Under the pieces are notes generated by a model. The model saw only the letters and a list, made by a program, of their open reading frames with translations. It was not told the origin of the DNA and made no database searches. Shown here one piece after another: positions 54,278-63,889 of a DNA stretch of 64,000 bases. This stretch comes from Symbiodinium natans (lineage: Eukaryota; Sar; Dinophyceae; Suessiales; Symbiodiniaceae): positions 244,501 to 308,500 of the forward strand of contig CAJNDS010002377.1 of assembly GCA_905221605.1 (NCBI GenBank), given 5' to 3'. The translations under genes and the position numbers were made by a program. Numbering within the stretch: the stretch's first letter is position 1; the number at the start of each line of letters is the position of its first letter.

Positions 54278-55066
54278 TTATAAAGGGAACCCGCTGAACA
54301 AAAAACAGAGGAAAAGGGGACCACATGGGCTAGCCACTGGCAGCGCCGTGCCATTGCAGGCGCTCGAGAAGACCAGCCTCTCCGGATCCCCAACGTAGAT
54401 CTCGACATTCCGGATGTCTCCGTTGAATCCTTGGCCGCCAATGAAAATCATGTCGATGGGCCTTAGGACGAAGTCGGCGGCTGAAAGGCCCGCAAGTATG
54501 TTAGCTGTGTACACCGTCTCTACATCAAGGAAGACAGAGGCACTCGTACTGCCTTTGACCAGCTCAATCTCGTGCCACTCGCCATCATCAAGCCGCTTGC
54601 CGGGAATCAACATGCCCTCGTGCCAGCCGCCATCATCAAGCCGCTGGCCTGGAAGGCCGCGCCCACGTGGGCCGACTTCCGCTGCCGTCTGGCAGTAAAA
54701 GGTCATTTTGCCCTGATGGTCGGCTGGATAGGCCGGTCCAAGACCATGGGACGTGAACACTATGTTAGTTGCAGAGGCGTAGTCTACGGACACCCTGCCC
54801 GTGATGATATTCGGATACTTCGCACACATGTCGAAGAACTTGACGCGGCACTTGATGCGGAAAGACTTGACAAGGTCATCCGCGAACTCGCTCGCATCGA
54901 TGTCGCGGCGAGAAAAGGACCCCGGATCCCGCAAACAATTTGGCGCAGGCTGGTCCTCTGGCGCTCCAGGCGCTAAACGAAGGAGCAGAAAACAGGCACC
55001 AACGATCAGAACACAGGTAGCAAACGCAGCAGAGGCCCATGCCACACATTGCCATGACTTTGCCAT
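54278..55066 (-). CDS. Secreted or membrane-anchored LamG/concanavalin-like protein, copy 2
   Basis: ATG at 55066 starts MAKSWQCVAWASAAFATCVL and a longer hydrophobic anchor than copy 1. The jelly-roll motifs are conserved: KMTFYCQTAAEVGPRGRG, LDDGEWHEIELVKGSTSASV, FIGGQGFNGDIRNVEIYVGD. A 48-bp in-frame duplication repeats the RLDDGxWHE strand (LPGQRLDDGGWHE then LIPGKRLDDGEWHE), which would add a strand to the fold. The second metal/ligand-side segment VDGE of copy 1 is LDVE here. The frame runs past the copy 1 end by about 20 hydrophobic residues that are probably intronic. The gene is either a functional diverged paralogue or beginning to decay. Confidence 0.7.
   Translation of the reverse strand: MAKSWQCVAWASAAFATCVLIVGACFLLLRLAPGAPEDQPAPNCLRDPGSFSRRDIDASEFADDLVKSFRIKCRVKFFDMCAKYPNIITGRVSVDYASATNIVFTSHGLGPAYPADHQGKMTFYCQTAAEVGPRGRGLPGQRLDDGGWHEGMLIPGKRLDDGEWHEIELVKGSTSASVFLDVETVYTANILAGLSAADFVLRPIDMIFIGGQGFNGDIRNVEIYVGDPERLVFSSACNGTALPVASPCGPLFLCFLFSGFPL
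54569..54664 (-). repeat. 48-bp in-frame tandem duplication in LamG copy 2
   Basis: CTCGTGCCA..CGCCATCATCAAG starts at 54569 and again at 54617. Copy 1 (around 16611) has a single unit, so this arose after the segmental duplication or was lost from copy 1. Confidence 0.9.
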
Positions 55067-55317
55067 GAAGTACTGTGCCTTGACGCTGAAGCTTCACAGC
55101 ATTAAAGAGCCCGAGTAGGCTTCTTTCTTTTTTTGTGGAGCTGGTGCATACCTTCCATTTCTACACGCGCCACTGACCATCCAGTTTCTGGGGGGCCTGG
55201 GTGGGTCTGTTACACATACATTTAGCAGGGACCAATCAGGGCTACAACGCTCGCAAACTCGTGGCTGCAACCAAGTGTTGTTTGATTGAACATGCTACAA
55301 ATTACCACGGCATTACG

Positions 55318-55870
55318 AGGATGACTTGGGTTCGGCCGGTCCACACTAACAGTCAAATAACGCCGTGGCCTTGTAACACACAGGTCAACAATAGCACCAG
55401 GAATCCCAGTGAATATTAGCATTTACCGGGTGCTGCTTTTTGTGGGTCTGCTTGTGGTGACTGCTAGTCACATAGCACCAGAAACAGCACCAGAAATAGC
55501 ACCAGAAACAGCACCAGAAATAGCACCAGAAATAGCACCAGAAACAGCACCAGAAATAGCACCAGAAATAGCACCAGGAATCCCAGTCAATTTTGGCAGC
55601 TTAGCATTTACCGGGTGCTATATCTTGTAGGTCTGCTGATGGTGATTGCTAGTCACATAGCACCAGAAACAGCACCAGAAATAGCACCAGAAATAGCACC
55701 ATAAATAGCACCAGAAATAGCACCAGAAATAGCACCAGGAATAGCACCAGGAATAGCACCAGAAATAGCACCAGGAATCCCAGTCGATTTTTGGCATTTC
55801 CCGGGTGCTTTTGTTTGTGGGTCTGCTGGTGGTGGCTGTTAGTGTGGACCGGCCGAACCCAAAGGATGAC
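55318..55870. mobile_element. 537-bp non-autonomous DNA transposon with 27-bp TIRs and 8-bp target duplication
   Basis: 55326-55352 (beginning TTGGGTTCGGCCGG) and 55836-55862 are perfect 27-base reverse complements. The eight bases AGGATGAC lie directly outside both ends (55318-55325 and 55863-55870), a perfect target-site duplication. The interior has no transposase; it is a minisatellite of AGCACCAGAAAT units. Eight-base duplications are made by hAT-, P- and Merlin-like transposases. The TIR does not start with the usual hAT CAGG/TAGG, so the superfamily is open. The element sits in an insertion relative to the paralogous segment at 17193. Confidence 0.88.
55420..55830 (+). repeat. Nested minisatellite: 12-bp AGCACCAGAAAY units in about 187-bp higher-order units
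   Basis: The 12-bp word is repeated about 12 times at 55477-55580 and about 10 times at 55660-55780. A longer unit, GGTGCTNNNNTTGTRGGTCTGCT, occurs near 55429, 55614 and 55804. In one frame it reads (APET/APEI)n, in the opposite strand (WCYF)n. Confidence 0.9.
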
Positions 55871-56060
55871 ACTACTGCAGCAGTGCTGCTGAGATCATGG
55901 CTCCGCCCTACTGGTCCTTTCATGCCTGCTACTGCCGGCACTGCGCAAGCAATGCAAACACCTCACAGAAACACAAATGGGGGTTTCCGAACAGGGGTAC
56001 CCTTTTTGGGGTTCCTTTCCAAGGATTAAAGTCTTTTAGGGTATGTGAAGGGTACCCCTA

Positions 56061-57305
56061 TTATCGGACATCCGAAAATGTCGCCACACAATCTGCATGG
56101 CGGATGTACAAACAGGACTAACCGCGACAATATTCGCAAGAATGACAAGCATGACGAACGACGAAATAGCAGAACCAATATCGATGGCAACTGAACCACA
56201 ATACAGGCATGACTAGCAACAACAATCATAAATCATCATCACCATCAGCATCAACCTTTTTTCAAACAAGCCTGTGCCTGCTGAAGAAATCTGAAATCCC
56301 AAGGGCGTGACAAGCACAAGGTGTAAAGACATTATGCAATCTCAGGCAAGTTCCGCGACCCAATGCTCTAGCAATGCGGGCATTCCCCCAAATAGGGGAC
56401 TTACGATAACCCTTACTATAGGGCCGCCCCTACAACCCTGTTTTCGGAACCCCCCCCCCTCCCAAAAAGAAATATTAATAATCATAGCAATAATAATAAC
56501 AATAATAATAAACAGCCCAAGGGATGTGCCCAGGGGCCGCATAGGCCGTGGCGGTTTCATCGATCAGCATGTTACACATCATCATCATCATCATCATCAT
56601 CCTCATCCTCATCCTCATCATCTTCTTCCAAGGAGGCAGTCCAGCCCAGCGACCATGAGCAAAACTCGCTGCAGGAGGGCCTCCATGGCGGACGTATGGA
56701 AAGAGGAGCCGGGGGGAGGGGGGGTCAGGGTTTAGGGTTTAGGGCTTAGGGCTTAGGGTTTAGGGTTTGCTGTGATAGGGCGTAGCTGCTGTGAAGGTTA
56801 GGTTTTTGGAACAAGCTTGAAAGCTTCGTGAGGCGCGAAGAGCAGCTTTGGCCGACCACCCCACGCCGTCCGAGGCGGCAAAGCCACCCAAACCTATTCC
56901 TTTTAGGGTTTAGGCCTAAACTCAAGCCAATTGCTTACTTTCCATGAAGCTTCTTCATTCCGTCACGGTGGTCGCCAGCCTGGTTCAGGTTCACAAAAAA
57001 AAACCACAGGCAGAAGGGGTTGGGCAATCAGTACCAAAAAAGGGGAGGGGAGGGGGGGGCAGCGGGGCCAGAGGGCCCAGGAAGGGGCAGGGCCGGAGCC
57101 AGAAGGTCGGTGGGGGGGCAGGGGCCAGGGGTCCTCTGGTCCCACCCTGCGGCGAAGGGTCCGGGTCCTCCTTTTCAATGCCTTTGCGAGAGCCCCAGAC
57201 ACAAGCCCTAGACGGCTCCAGTATAGGGTCCTTCATACAGTAGCCAGAAGAAGGTTTCCGGGTGCAGTCCACTGTAGACTACTGTTCTTTCGACCGCTGA
57301 ACTAC
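56061..57305. other. Spacer with simple repeats
   Basis: AATAAT (56475-56513), CATCAT (56577-56602) and TTTAGGG/TTAGGGC (56728-56768) tracts; a G/A-rich stretch at 57030-57130. No supportable gene except possible exon sequence near 57180-57290 on the minus strand. Confidence 0.4.
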
Positions 57306-57400
57306 TAGTTTGCAGACCAAACTCTTGGACGATCAGCTCTGCCATGGGCGGCACTTCTTCGGCGAAAGGCCAGCGCATCTCGCAGCAAGGCCATAGGACT
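57306..57400 (-). CDS. Internal exon, unknown protein
   Basis: After GTGCCCGCAG the minus strand reads VLWPCCEMRWPFAEEVPPMA then ELIVQEFGLQT, followed by the donor A|GTAGTTC. The composition and splice sites suggest a real exon. No family was recognised. Confidence 0.45.
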
Positions 57401-57862
57401 CTGCGGGCACCATATATTTCAAAAAACCAGGAGACCCAGTAAGCAAAGTTGTAATGTTGTACTAGTAAGTATAATACTATAGGTAACTACTACTTACAGC
57501 CATGCGGAGATACGGATTCACTTCTATATGAGCACTGGTTCCACCACCCAACTCTTGCGTTAATCCGCATTCATGGTTCCCTAGCGGTGTTGATGGCCCT
57601 CGAGCAGAAGTCCGATGCGGGTCGGGATGGCGCGGAGCTCACTCGATTTTCTTACCTCTAGCTGCCGAAACATCATATGAGCTACCCCTTCACTTCAACA
57701 CTCGTTTTCCTGGCCGCAGCAGATGAAATCATGTCGGGAGATCCTGCCCTCGAGCGCCTAGAGGAAGAATGGCCCCGCCCACGCATGTCGTCGGGATAAA
57801 GCGGGGTCCATGCCCGATTGAGAGTTTCGAGTGTACCTGTGATGCAAGTCACGATCCCCTGT

Positions 57863-58078
57863 ACCCTAAACCCTAAACCTCTAAACCCTACATAACCCCT
57901 AAACCCCCCGAAAGAACGCATGGGGCAAGCGGCCTTGCAGCTCTCGCCATCACCCTCCCTCTCTGAAATCAAATGCCAGGGCTGTAGCCGGACCCAGGCT
58001 CTCCGGCACCGGAAACCGTTTAGGGTTTAGGGTTTAGGGTTTAGGGTTTAGGGTTTAGGGCTTGGGTTTAGGGTTTAG
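57863..58078. repeat. Opposed telomere-like tracts around a short possible exon
   Basis: CCCTAAA units at 57863-57904 and seven to eight TTTAGGG units at 58018-58078. Between them the minus strand has TTTGATTTCAG (acceptor-like), a coding-like EGDGESCKAACPMRSFG, and GGGG|GTTTAGGGG (donor-like). Confidence 0.6.
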
Positions 58079-58100
58079 CATAGGGGTTGACTTTTCAAGT

Positions 58101-58680
58101 CAGGGTCCGGGGACGGTGTCATGATCAACGAGCCCATCAAGATCCAGGACTCACGCCCTATGGCTGGGCTAACAGTAACAGGTTTGCAGCAGGCCGTTGC
58201 TCGCCGGCGCCGCGAATCATGTATAGATGAAGCTAAGAGAAAGTCAAGGTCCGGGGACGTAGTGGCCACCTGATTCCGGATCAACGTGCCTATCGAAATT
58301 TTAGAACAACTTTCTTTTGCGGCGTTTGGGAACTCCAAGTGCCCCCCCAGGTGCCCTTCCGCAGACTCTGCAATGCCCTCTTTGGCTGGGCCTGCAGATT
58401 CTGCAACTGCACAAAACCCTCGCACTCCGGCGCGGTTATAAAAATCACATCTGATCTGAAGTACGGGTCCGAGGACAGAGTGGCTCAGAATCGGGACTCT
58501 CAAGATCTTGCAAGACTTCCCTCAACTTATACTGGGCACCCAAGCGCCCTGACAGCCCTCGCCGTTCCTCAGACTCCTGCGGATCTGCAATGCCCTCCGC
58601 TGGTGGGCTGACAGATTCTATGCAAAACTCGATGAACCGGCTATATTGTGGCTCATTACAAAGGCTCTTTGGCCGATCAT
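58101..58680 (-). repeat. About 220-bp tandem duplication containing an exon
   Basis: GGGTCCGGGGACG-like sequence at 58106, 58248 and 58468 marks unit starts. The two full units (about 58243-58462 and 58463-58680) share the whole exon-acceptor arrangement, and a partial unit precedes them. Confidence 0.7.
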
Positions 58681-59099
58681 GATTTAAAGCAAGCTGATGC
58701 TCCGCAGCGAGAGCTCCACGGTCTCGCCCTGCTGCTTGGGCCACCGAGCCTCCGCATCCTGTGGCAAGGTTGCAAGAAGAGTTTGGCGGTTCTAGGGTTA
58801 GAAGGGTTTCTGGTTGCTTTTTTCGGGGGGGTTAGGGTTTAGGGTTTAGGGTTTAGGGTTTAGGGTTTAGGGTTTAGGGTTGAGGGTTCAGGGTTCAGGG
58901 TTAGGGTTTAGGGTTTAGGGTTTAGGGTTTAGGGTCTAGGGTCTAGGGTTTAGGGCCACGGTTTAGGGGTTTACAGTCGGGTTTCAGGACACTTCCTGAG
59001 GCTGCACAGCTCGATTCCTTGCTGCAGCATGATTCCCTCTCTGAAAGGGAGTTACGCAGGCGGCCTGGAAGAGGCGCAGGGCCAGCGCTTCCGGGCCGT
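58240..59099 (-). CDS. Small multi-exon gene, unknown protein, with duplicated exons
   Basis: Exon 59099-59056 follows TTTGTGCAG and reads GPEALALRLFQAAC, ending TGC|GTAACT. The next exon, from 58758 after TTGCCACAG, reads DAEARWPKQQGETVELSLRS; both are phase 0, so the joint is consistent. Exons from 58584 (PQESEERRGLSGRLGAQYKL, then REVLQDLESPDSEP) and from about 58364 (SAEGHLGGHLEFPNAAKESC) are homologous duplicates, each after GCATTGCAG. The 297-bp intron between the first two exons contains the longest telomere-like tract of the window (58828-58970). EALALRLFQAA resembles a TPR/Sel1-type helix, but no family can be claimed. Confidence 0.5.
58828..58970 (+). repeat. Long interstitial telomere-like tract
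   Basis: About twenty TTTAGGG units with TTGAGGG, TTCAGGG and TCTAGGG variants, lying in an intron of the minus-strand gene. Confidence 0.95.
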
Positions 59100-59433
59100 C
59101 TGCACAAAGAGTCCAGCGGTTCAAGTGGATGTGCGAGGGCTTTAGCGTCAAAAAGCTGATGTCCGTACAGGACTTCCGATGTCAGTTGTGCCTTCGGGTT
59201 GTATGAGGTTGCCTACGGCTACCCTGTTTCCTGCTTTAGTCTAGTTTATGCAACGCTTCTGCGCCTGGCTTCAGCGCCTGCGCGGCCGCCATCACACAGG
59301 GCGCTAGCAGGGCGGCGCGGGCCGTCAGCACCCGGCCTCTGCCGCTGACACATTGGCACATACTCAAGTGACGGTCTTGGCGTCCTTCGGCCCTGCCTGT
59401 CGAGAAGGCGAAAGCCGCGATTGCCAGACCTAA
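59100..59433. other. Spacer
   Basis: No supportable gene. Confidence 0.4.
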
Positions 59434-60078
59434 GTGCGGATCGTGTCACAGTGGAAGCTTCAACAGCCGAAGTTCATTTACTCTTCGAGCGGCTATCGTA
59501 CTCTGCTGGCTGATGAAACTATAGCCGGGGAGCAGAAGAAGCAGAAGCTCTGCAAGTCGTTCACCTGCACAGGAGGAGGAAGTGAGATTCTAACGACCAT
59601 GCATGGGGGTGATGCATGTCAACCCGCGAGCGGAACCGAAGTCGCCAGAATCCTTCGAGACTTACTCGGCTACAGATCAGCTCAAGATGCTTTAGCAGCT
59701 TTAGAACAAGGCAAGACATCAAGCGTCGAATCCCTCTTGTTGCAACCGCCCTTTGTACACCACACGCAGTGCGATGCACATTTTTGCTCAAACAAGCTGT
59801 CCGGGAGCAGAACCGCCTGGTGCTGCCGAAAAGGTCGGATCGTGGCGATGGCAAGCGAGGTGCACAAGGTGAAGCCCAAGGTAAACTCCAGGCCGTTCTC
59901 GCTCCGCACGGACTCGCACACAAGAGCCCGAGGTGGGAAGGAAAACGTCGTTGAGGTTCCACTTTGGTTTTGCGGAAAGTCTTCGGGCCACTTCAGCCAA
60001 GGCGCGGCCACCAAAGCAACGGCCACAATCCGCATGGCCTCAAGAGTCTGGCTTGGGGCAGATCAGAAAGGGTCATGA
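59434..60078 (+). CDS. Plus-strand ORF, hypothetical (doubtful)
   Basis: A 214-codon frame starts near 59434 and contains GTEVARILRDLLGYRSAQDA and LAALEQGKTSSVESLLLQPP, an amphipathic stretch that looks protein-like. The second half (Arg/Lys/Ser-rich) is not convincing, and other frames are open on both strands. It may mark the start of a plus-strand block at the right of the window. Confidence 0.3.
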   Translation: MRIVSQWKLQQPKFIYSSSGYRTLLADETIAGEQKKQKLCKSFTCTGGGSEILTTMHGGDACQPASGTEVARILRDLLGYRSAQDALAALEQGKTSSVESLLLQPPFVHHTQCDAHFCSNKLSGSRTAWCCRKGRIVAMASEVHKVKPKVNSRPFSLRTDSHTRARGGKENVVEVPLWFCGKSSGHFSQGAATKATATIRMASRVWLGADQKGS

Positions 60079-60538
60079 ATCTCCTGGATTTCTTGCAATC
60101 TCGCGGGACAACCGGGAGCTGGCCGACACTTCCAACACTCCTGCGTGACCTCTACAATGCCTGATATTCAAGGCATGATCAAACTCCCAGATTGAGAAAC
60201 TTGGCGCAAGCAAAAACGCCATCCGGGCTCCCGAAGCAAAGTGCTCAATAATATGCAGGCAGCCCGCCTCCACAAATCAAGACTATTGACGTGCAGTTGA
60301 CGTGGAGGAACGCTTGTGTTCAAACATGGGCCTGTGTACATATATGCCGTCCAAGCAGCATGGGCTCCCAATGTCAGGTTCAGTATTTGGGAAGCTTCTA
60401 AAGGATCATGTGCATCTTGACTTATGACAAGCGACAAAGGGAAAGGATTCCTCGGATTGGTTCCACATTCCAGATAGTAAGCGAGCGGCGATCTCGAACC
60501 ACACGCTTTGGCACGCTGCCTCGGCAGGTCAAGCACTC
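60079..60538. other. Spacer
   Basis: No supportable gene. Confidence 0.4.
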
Positions 60539-60714
60539 CCTCTCTCTCTATCCCCCTCTCTCGCTCTCCCCCCTCTCTCTCTCTCGCTCTCTCTTCTGGT
60601 TCTTCTTCTTCTTCTACAGGGCATCCTCTCGCTCGCTCTCTTCTTCTTCTTCTGCTGGGCTTAGAGGCCCGGAGGCCCCCGTGCGCGAGCGCGCCCGAAG
60701 TCCAGTCTCAAGTG

Positions 60715-60752
<38 letters not shown>
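60539..60752 (+). repeat. CT-rich microsatellites
   Basis: CTCTCT/CTCGCT and TTC runs at 60539-60655 and (CT)15 at 60720-60750. A related (CT)n plus (TA)n stretch lies at 60970-61031. Confidence 0.95.
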
Positions 60753-60974
60753 CTCCAAATTCCAGGATTCAAGGCTGTGTGAGTCAATCTACATACGTCA
60801 AGGCTCGCATTCGTCCAGGCGGGGCTGTTGCTCTGACCCACTATAAGTTAATTCTCAGGCACATATTTGACGAAGAACTCTTTTGCACCGGCCACAATTC
60901 CTGAGACAGCTGCTGGACATGTCCGTGTGGCTTGCAAACGCACTGTTGCAAAGAACTTCTGCATGCTTCTCTCG

Positions 60975-61016
<42 letters not shown>

Positions 61017-61169
61017 ATATATATATATATGGTACCCCCCCCCCAGTGACCTACCCTTTTTCGCCTTGTCTCAAGTCACCCAGCTGCACTGCAAGCAAAC
61101 TCGGTGTGCAATGTAGCGTATTTCCTAGGGCGTAGACTAAAATACAATTAAAATCGCATACACGGGACA

Positions 61170-61453
61170 GTAGAAAAACCAAAAAAACCAAAACCAAAAA
61201 AACCAAAAAACCAAAACCAAAAAAACCAAAACCAAAAAAACCAAAAAAACCAAAACCAAAAAAACCAAAAATACCAAAAAAACCAATTTTCCGGGACTCT
61301 CAGGAAATCCCTATGAGGCTTCTCCAAGAGTCCCGGAAAATTGGTTTTTTTGGTATTTTTGGTTCTTTTGGTTTTGGTTTTTTTGGTTTTTTTGGTTTTG
61401 TTTTTTTTGGTTTTTTTGGTTCTTTTGGTTTTGGTATTTTGGCTTTTTGGTTC
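61170..61453. repeat. Large hairpin of CCAAAA units
   Basis: Bases 61265-61300 and 61327-61362 are perfect 36-bp reverse complements around a 26-base loop. The pairing continues outward, less perfectly, through (CCAAAAAAA/CCAAAA)n on the left and (GGTTTTTTT/GGTTTT)n on the right, giving arms of about 125 bp. It resembles a foldback element or an AT-rich matrix-attachment-like structure. No target duplication was seen. Confidence 0.92.
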
Positions 61454-62990
61454 GCCTTCACGGTCACGAGGCAATAACTACGCATTTTTAAGTGTGCTTA
61501 TGCTAATTGTGCTTTTCAGAAATAGTATACAAGTGGTCTTTCTAGTGCTTCAGAACTATTTGTTTCGTTATTATGTAAGTAGAGCCGCTAGTGTTTAGTG
61601 CATCTTTTGGTTGTACTCAAGTGTGGTAGACCTTATTCAGCCTTTACTTGGTGCTCTGGTAGCTCAATTCGCATGGATAATATTTGCCTGGTAAATGCGA
61701 TTAATTCTCTAGAAGCAGCATTTGCAATACTTGTCTTGAGAAAAAGCATTTATTGCTTAGAATTGTTTGCTTAAAAAGTGACTCCTACTCGTCCAGGAAT
61801 ACCCCAAAACCCTATAATCCAAACTTTACCAGAGATTCTCCTGAAAAGCTTGCGCTTTTGGATGTTTTTATGTATTTGTGAATTTGCTTGTGTATGGCCT
61901 TCACTAAGTACTTTTCTAGGATTCTTGTGCATTTTTAAGCCTGATTGTGCAAGTTGCGTTTTTCAGGCATAGTATATATGTGGTCTTTATTGAATACTTC
62001 AGACATCTTTGTTTCATCGTTATGTAAGTAGAACGGCTTCTATTTCCATTATTGTGCATTTTTAAGCTTGCTCATGCAAATTGTGCTTTTCAGACATAGT
62101 ATACAAGTGGTCTTTAGTGAATACTTCAGCAATCTTTGTCTCATTGTTATGTAGGTAGAACCGTTTCCATTTCCGCAAGTGTTTATTTCGTATTTGGTTA
62201 AGTATGGTCCTTTAAATAGTATTCACTTGAGTCAAATTGGGCTCTTTGCTTAAGAATTCCTCTAGTAGTTAAATTCGCATAGAATGAATACTTCAAAAAA
62301 TGTTTCATGAATATGTAAACATAAGGTGTTTCATTTGACTTTGCAGATAGTACTTCAATAATACTTTGCCTGGTATAAACACAACTGTTTCAATGCATTA
62401 GTTGCTCAACAAAGCACTATTTGCCCTTTAAACCACACTTTGCCATATGGTGGTTGAATATGGTGCTTCTTTCGTATTTTGGTTGAGTATGGTCCTTTAT
62501 ATGGTATTCACTTGAGTCAAATTGGGCTATTTGCTTAATAGTTACTCTAGTAGCTAAATTCGCATAAAATGATTATTTCAAAAATAAAAACGATTCATGA
62601 ATATGTAAACATAAGGTATTTCAGTGGACTTTTCAGAGAGCATACTTTGCCTAGTACAAACACAATTGTATAAATACAGCATTTGCACTTTAAACGCACA
62701 CTTTGCCATTTTTTGGTTGAGAATGGTGTTTATTTCGTATCTTGGTTGAGTATGCTCCTTTAAATAGTATTCACTTGAGTCAAATTGGGCTCTTTGCTTA
62801 ATAATTACTCTAGTAGCTAAATTCGCATAGAACCAAGAAAAATGTTTCACTATTTGATTAATACTTTGCCTCGTACAAACACAGCTGTATAAATAAATTA
62901 GTTGCTCAACAAAACATTAATTGCCCTTGAAACGCACAATTTGCATAGAAAAACACTGATCTAAACATCTAAAAACAGCATTGTCCGCTT
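61454..62990. repeat. AT-rich block made of two interspersed repeat families
   Basis: Composition changes abruptly to visibly AT-rich with very few CpG. Family 1 (TTTTCAGACATAGTATACAAG, then GTGGTCTTT...ATACTTCAG...TTATGTAAGTAGA) occurs near 61511, 61957 and 62085. Family 2 (TATGGTCCTTTAAATAGTATT, then CACTTGAGTCAAATTGGGCT...TTCGCATAGAA) occurs near 62200, 62485 and 62748; its CTTGAG anchors are at 62226, 62511 and 62774. Stops are frequent in all frames, so it is not coding. Confidence 0.8.
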
Positions 62991-63234
62991 CAGATTCAAA
63001 ATGTAGATTCTTCCAATGCTGGCTTATCGGGGTCTGTGAGGTGGGTGTCCCAGTAACTGTCCTTCATTACCCGGTGATTAACTACGCGACTTTTGGGCCT
63101 TCTTTGTTATTGTTTGTAAAAAAGGCCTAAAAAGGCCTAAAAAGGGTAGGTCGCTGGGGGGGGGGGGGTAGCATATATATATATATATATACATACACAT
63201 ACATGTACATATTTCATATGAGCTCATAATATGT
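62991..63234. other. Transition from the AT-rich block back to ordinary composition
   Basis: AAAAAGGCCTAAAAAGGCCT direct repeat (63118-63138), a G-run (63157-63167) and (TA)n (63173-63190). Confidence 0.6.
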
Positions 63235-63889
63235 ATGCCTCAAAAGCTGCGCTTCTACAATATACACAAGGCATCTGCGGCTTTCAAAGGCAGGCAGGCA
63301 CGAGGAACCATGAGGACCTGCCAAGCATCTGTCGGAGGAGGCGGCCTCTTCAAGTACGTACCGCTCCTTCAGCATCCTCCGTGCGGGTCCACGCATTCAC
63401 GTCAAACCAGTGACTTCATGCAAAGGAGAAGTCGAAGAGCGCTCAAAACAAACCGCGGACCCGATTCGTCTTTGTCTGGGTTGGGAAAGGAAGGCAGGAC
63501 TAAGAAGGACAAAGACAAGGCCTCTCAAGAGCTTGGCAACGCCGAAGATCTGCATCGCCCTTGTTCCCCAGGACCGTCCAGACGAAGCTGCTCCCCTGAG
63601 CAGCGCACCAACATCCGTGTCTCTCCAGTTGAATATACCAGCACACTCGATCGAGCGAGGGGCGTCCAAGTTCACGACCTCTTCGGCGCCTTGCTCCGTT
63701 GGTCGGAGGATCCTTAGCTGATGCACGACGGACATCCCGACAGTTCAGAGGGGTTGCAGGCCGGTGGCAGCCAAGACTCAGGCGCTCATCCTGCAGCTGG
63801 ACCCGGACGCCTCCGGAGAAGTAGATGCAGCTGCGGGCGACCGCCGCGGCCAGGAGGCTCTTCCTTTTCAGCTCCTCCGGTCTCGGCAA
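63235..63889. other. Open region of uncertain strand at the right edge
   Basis: Plus strand: a 160-codon frame (63235-63717), Ser/Arg/Lys-rich (DKDKASQELGNAEDLHRPCS). Minus strand: frames at 63397-63735 (NLDAPRSIECAGIFNWRDTD) and 63500-63889 (ARSCIYFSGGVRVQLQDERL). The GC-rich, CpG-rich composition resembles coding DNA elsewhere in the window, but neither strand shows a recognisable family. A minus-strand gene is slightly more plausible. Confidence 0.25.

Larger units (their letters stand above)
53268..56060. repeat. Segmental duplication, copy 2 (LamG-like gene segment)
   Basis: Partner of 15340-17320. It differs by a telomere-like tract at 53477-53538, a 48-bp internal duplication in the gene, and an about 725-bp insertion (about 55207-55931) that contains the inverted-repeat element described separately. 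Confidence 0.9.

Noticed and set aside
61148-61598. Lys/Pro/Thr-rich and Phe/Trp-rich proteins
   Set aside because: They are translations of the CCAAAA hairpin arms.
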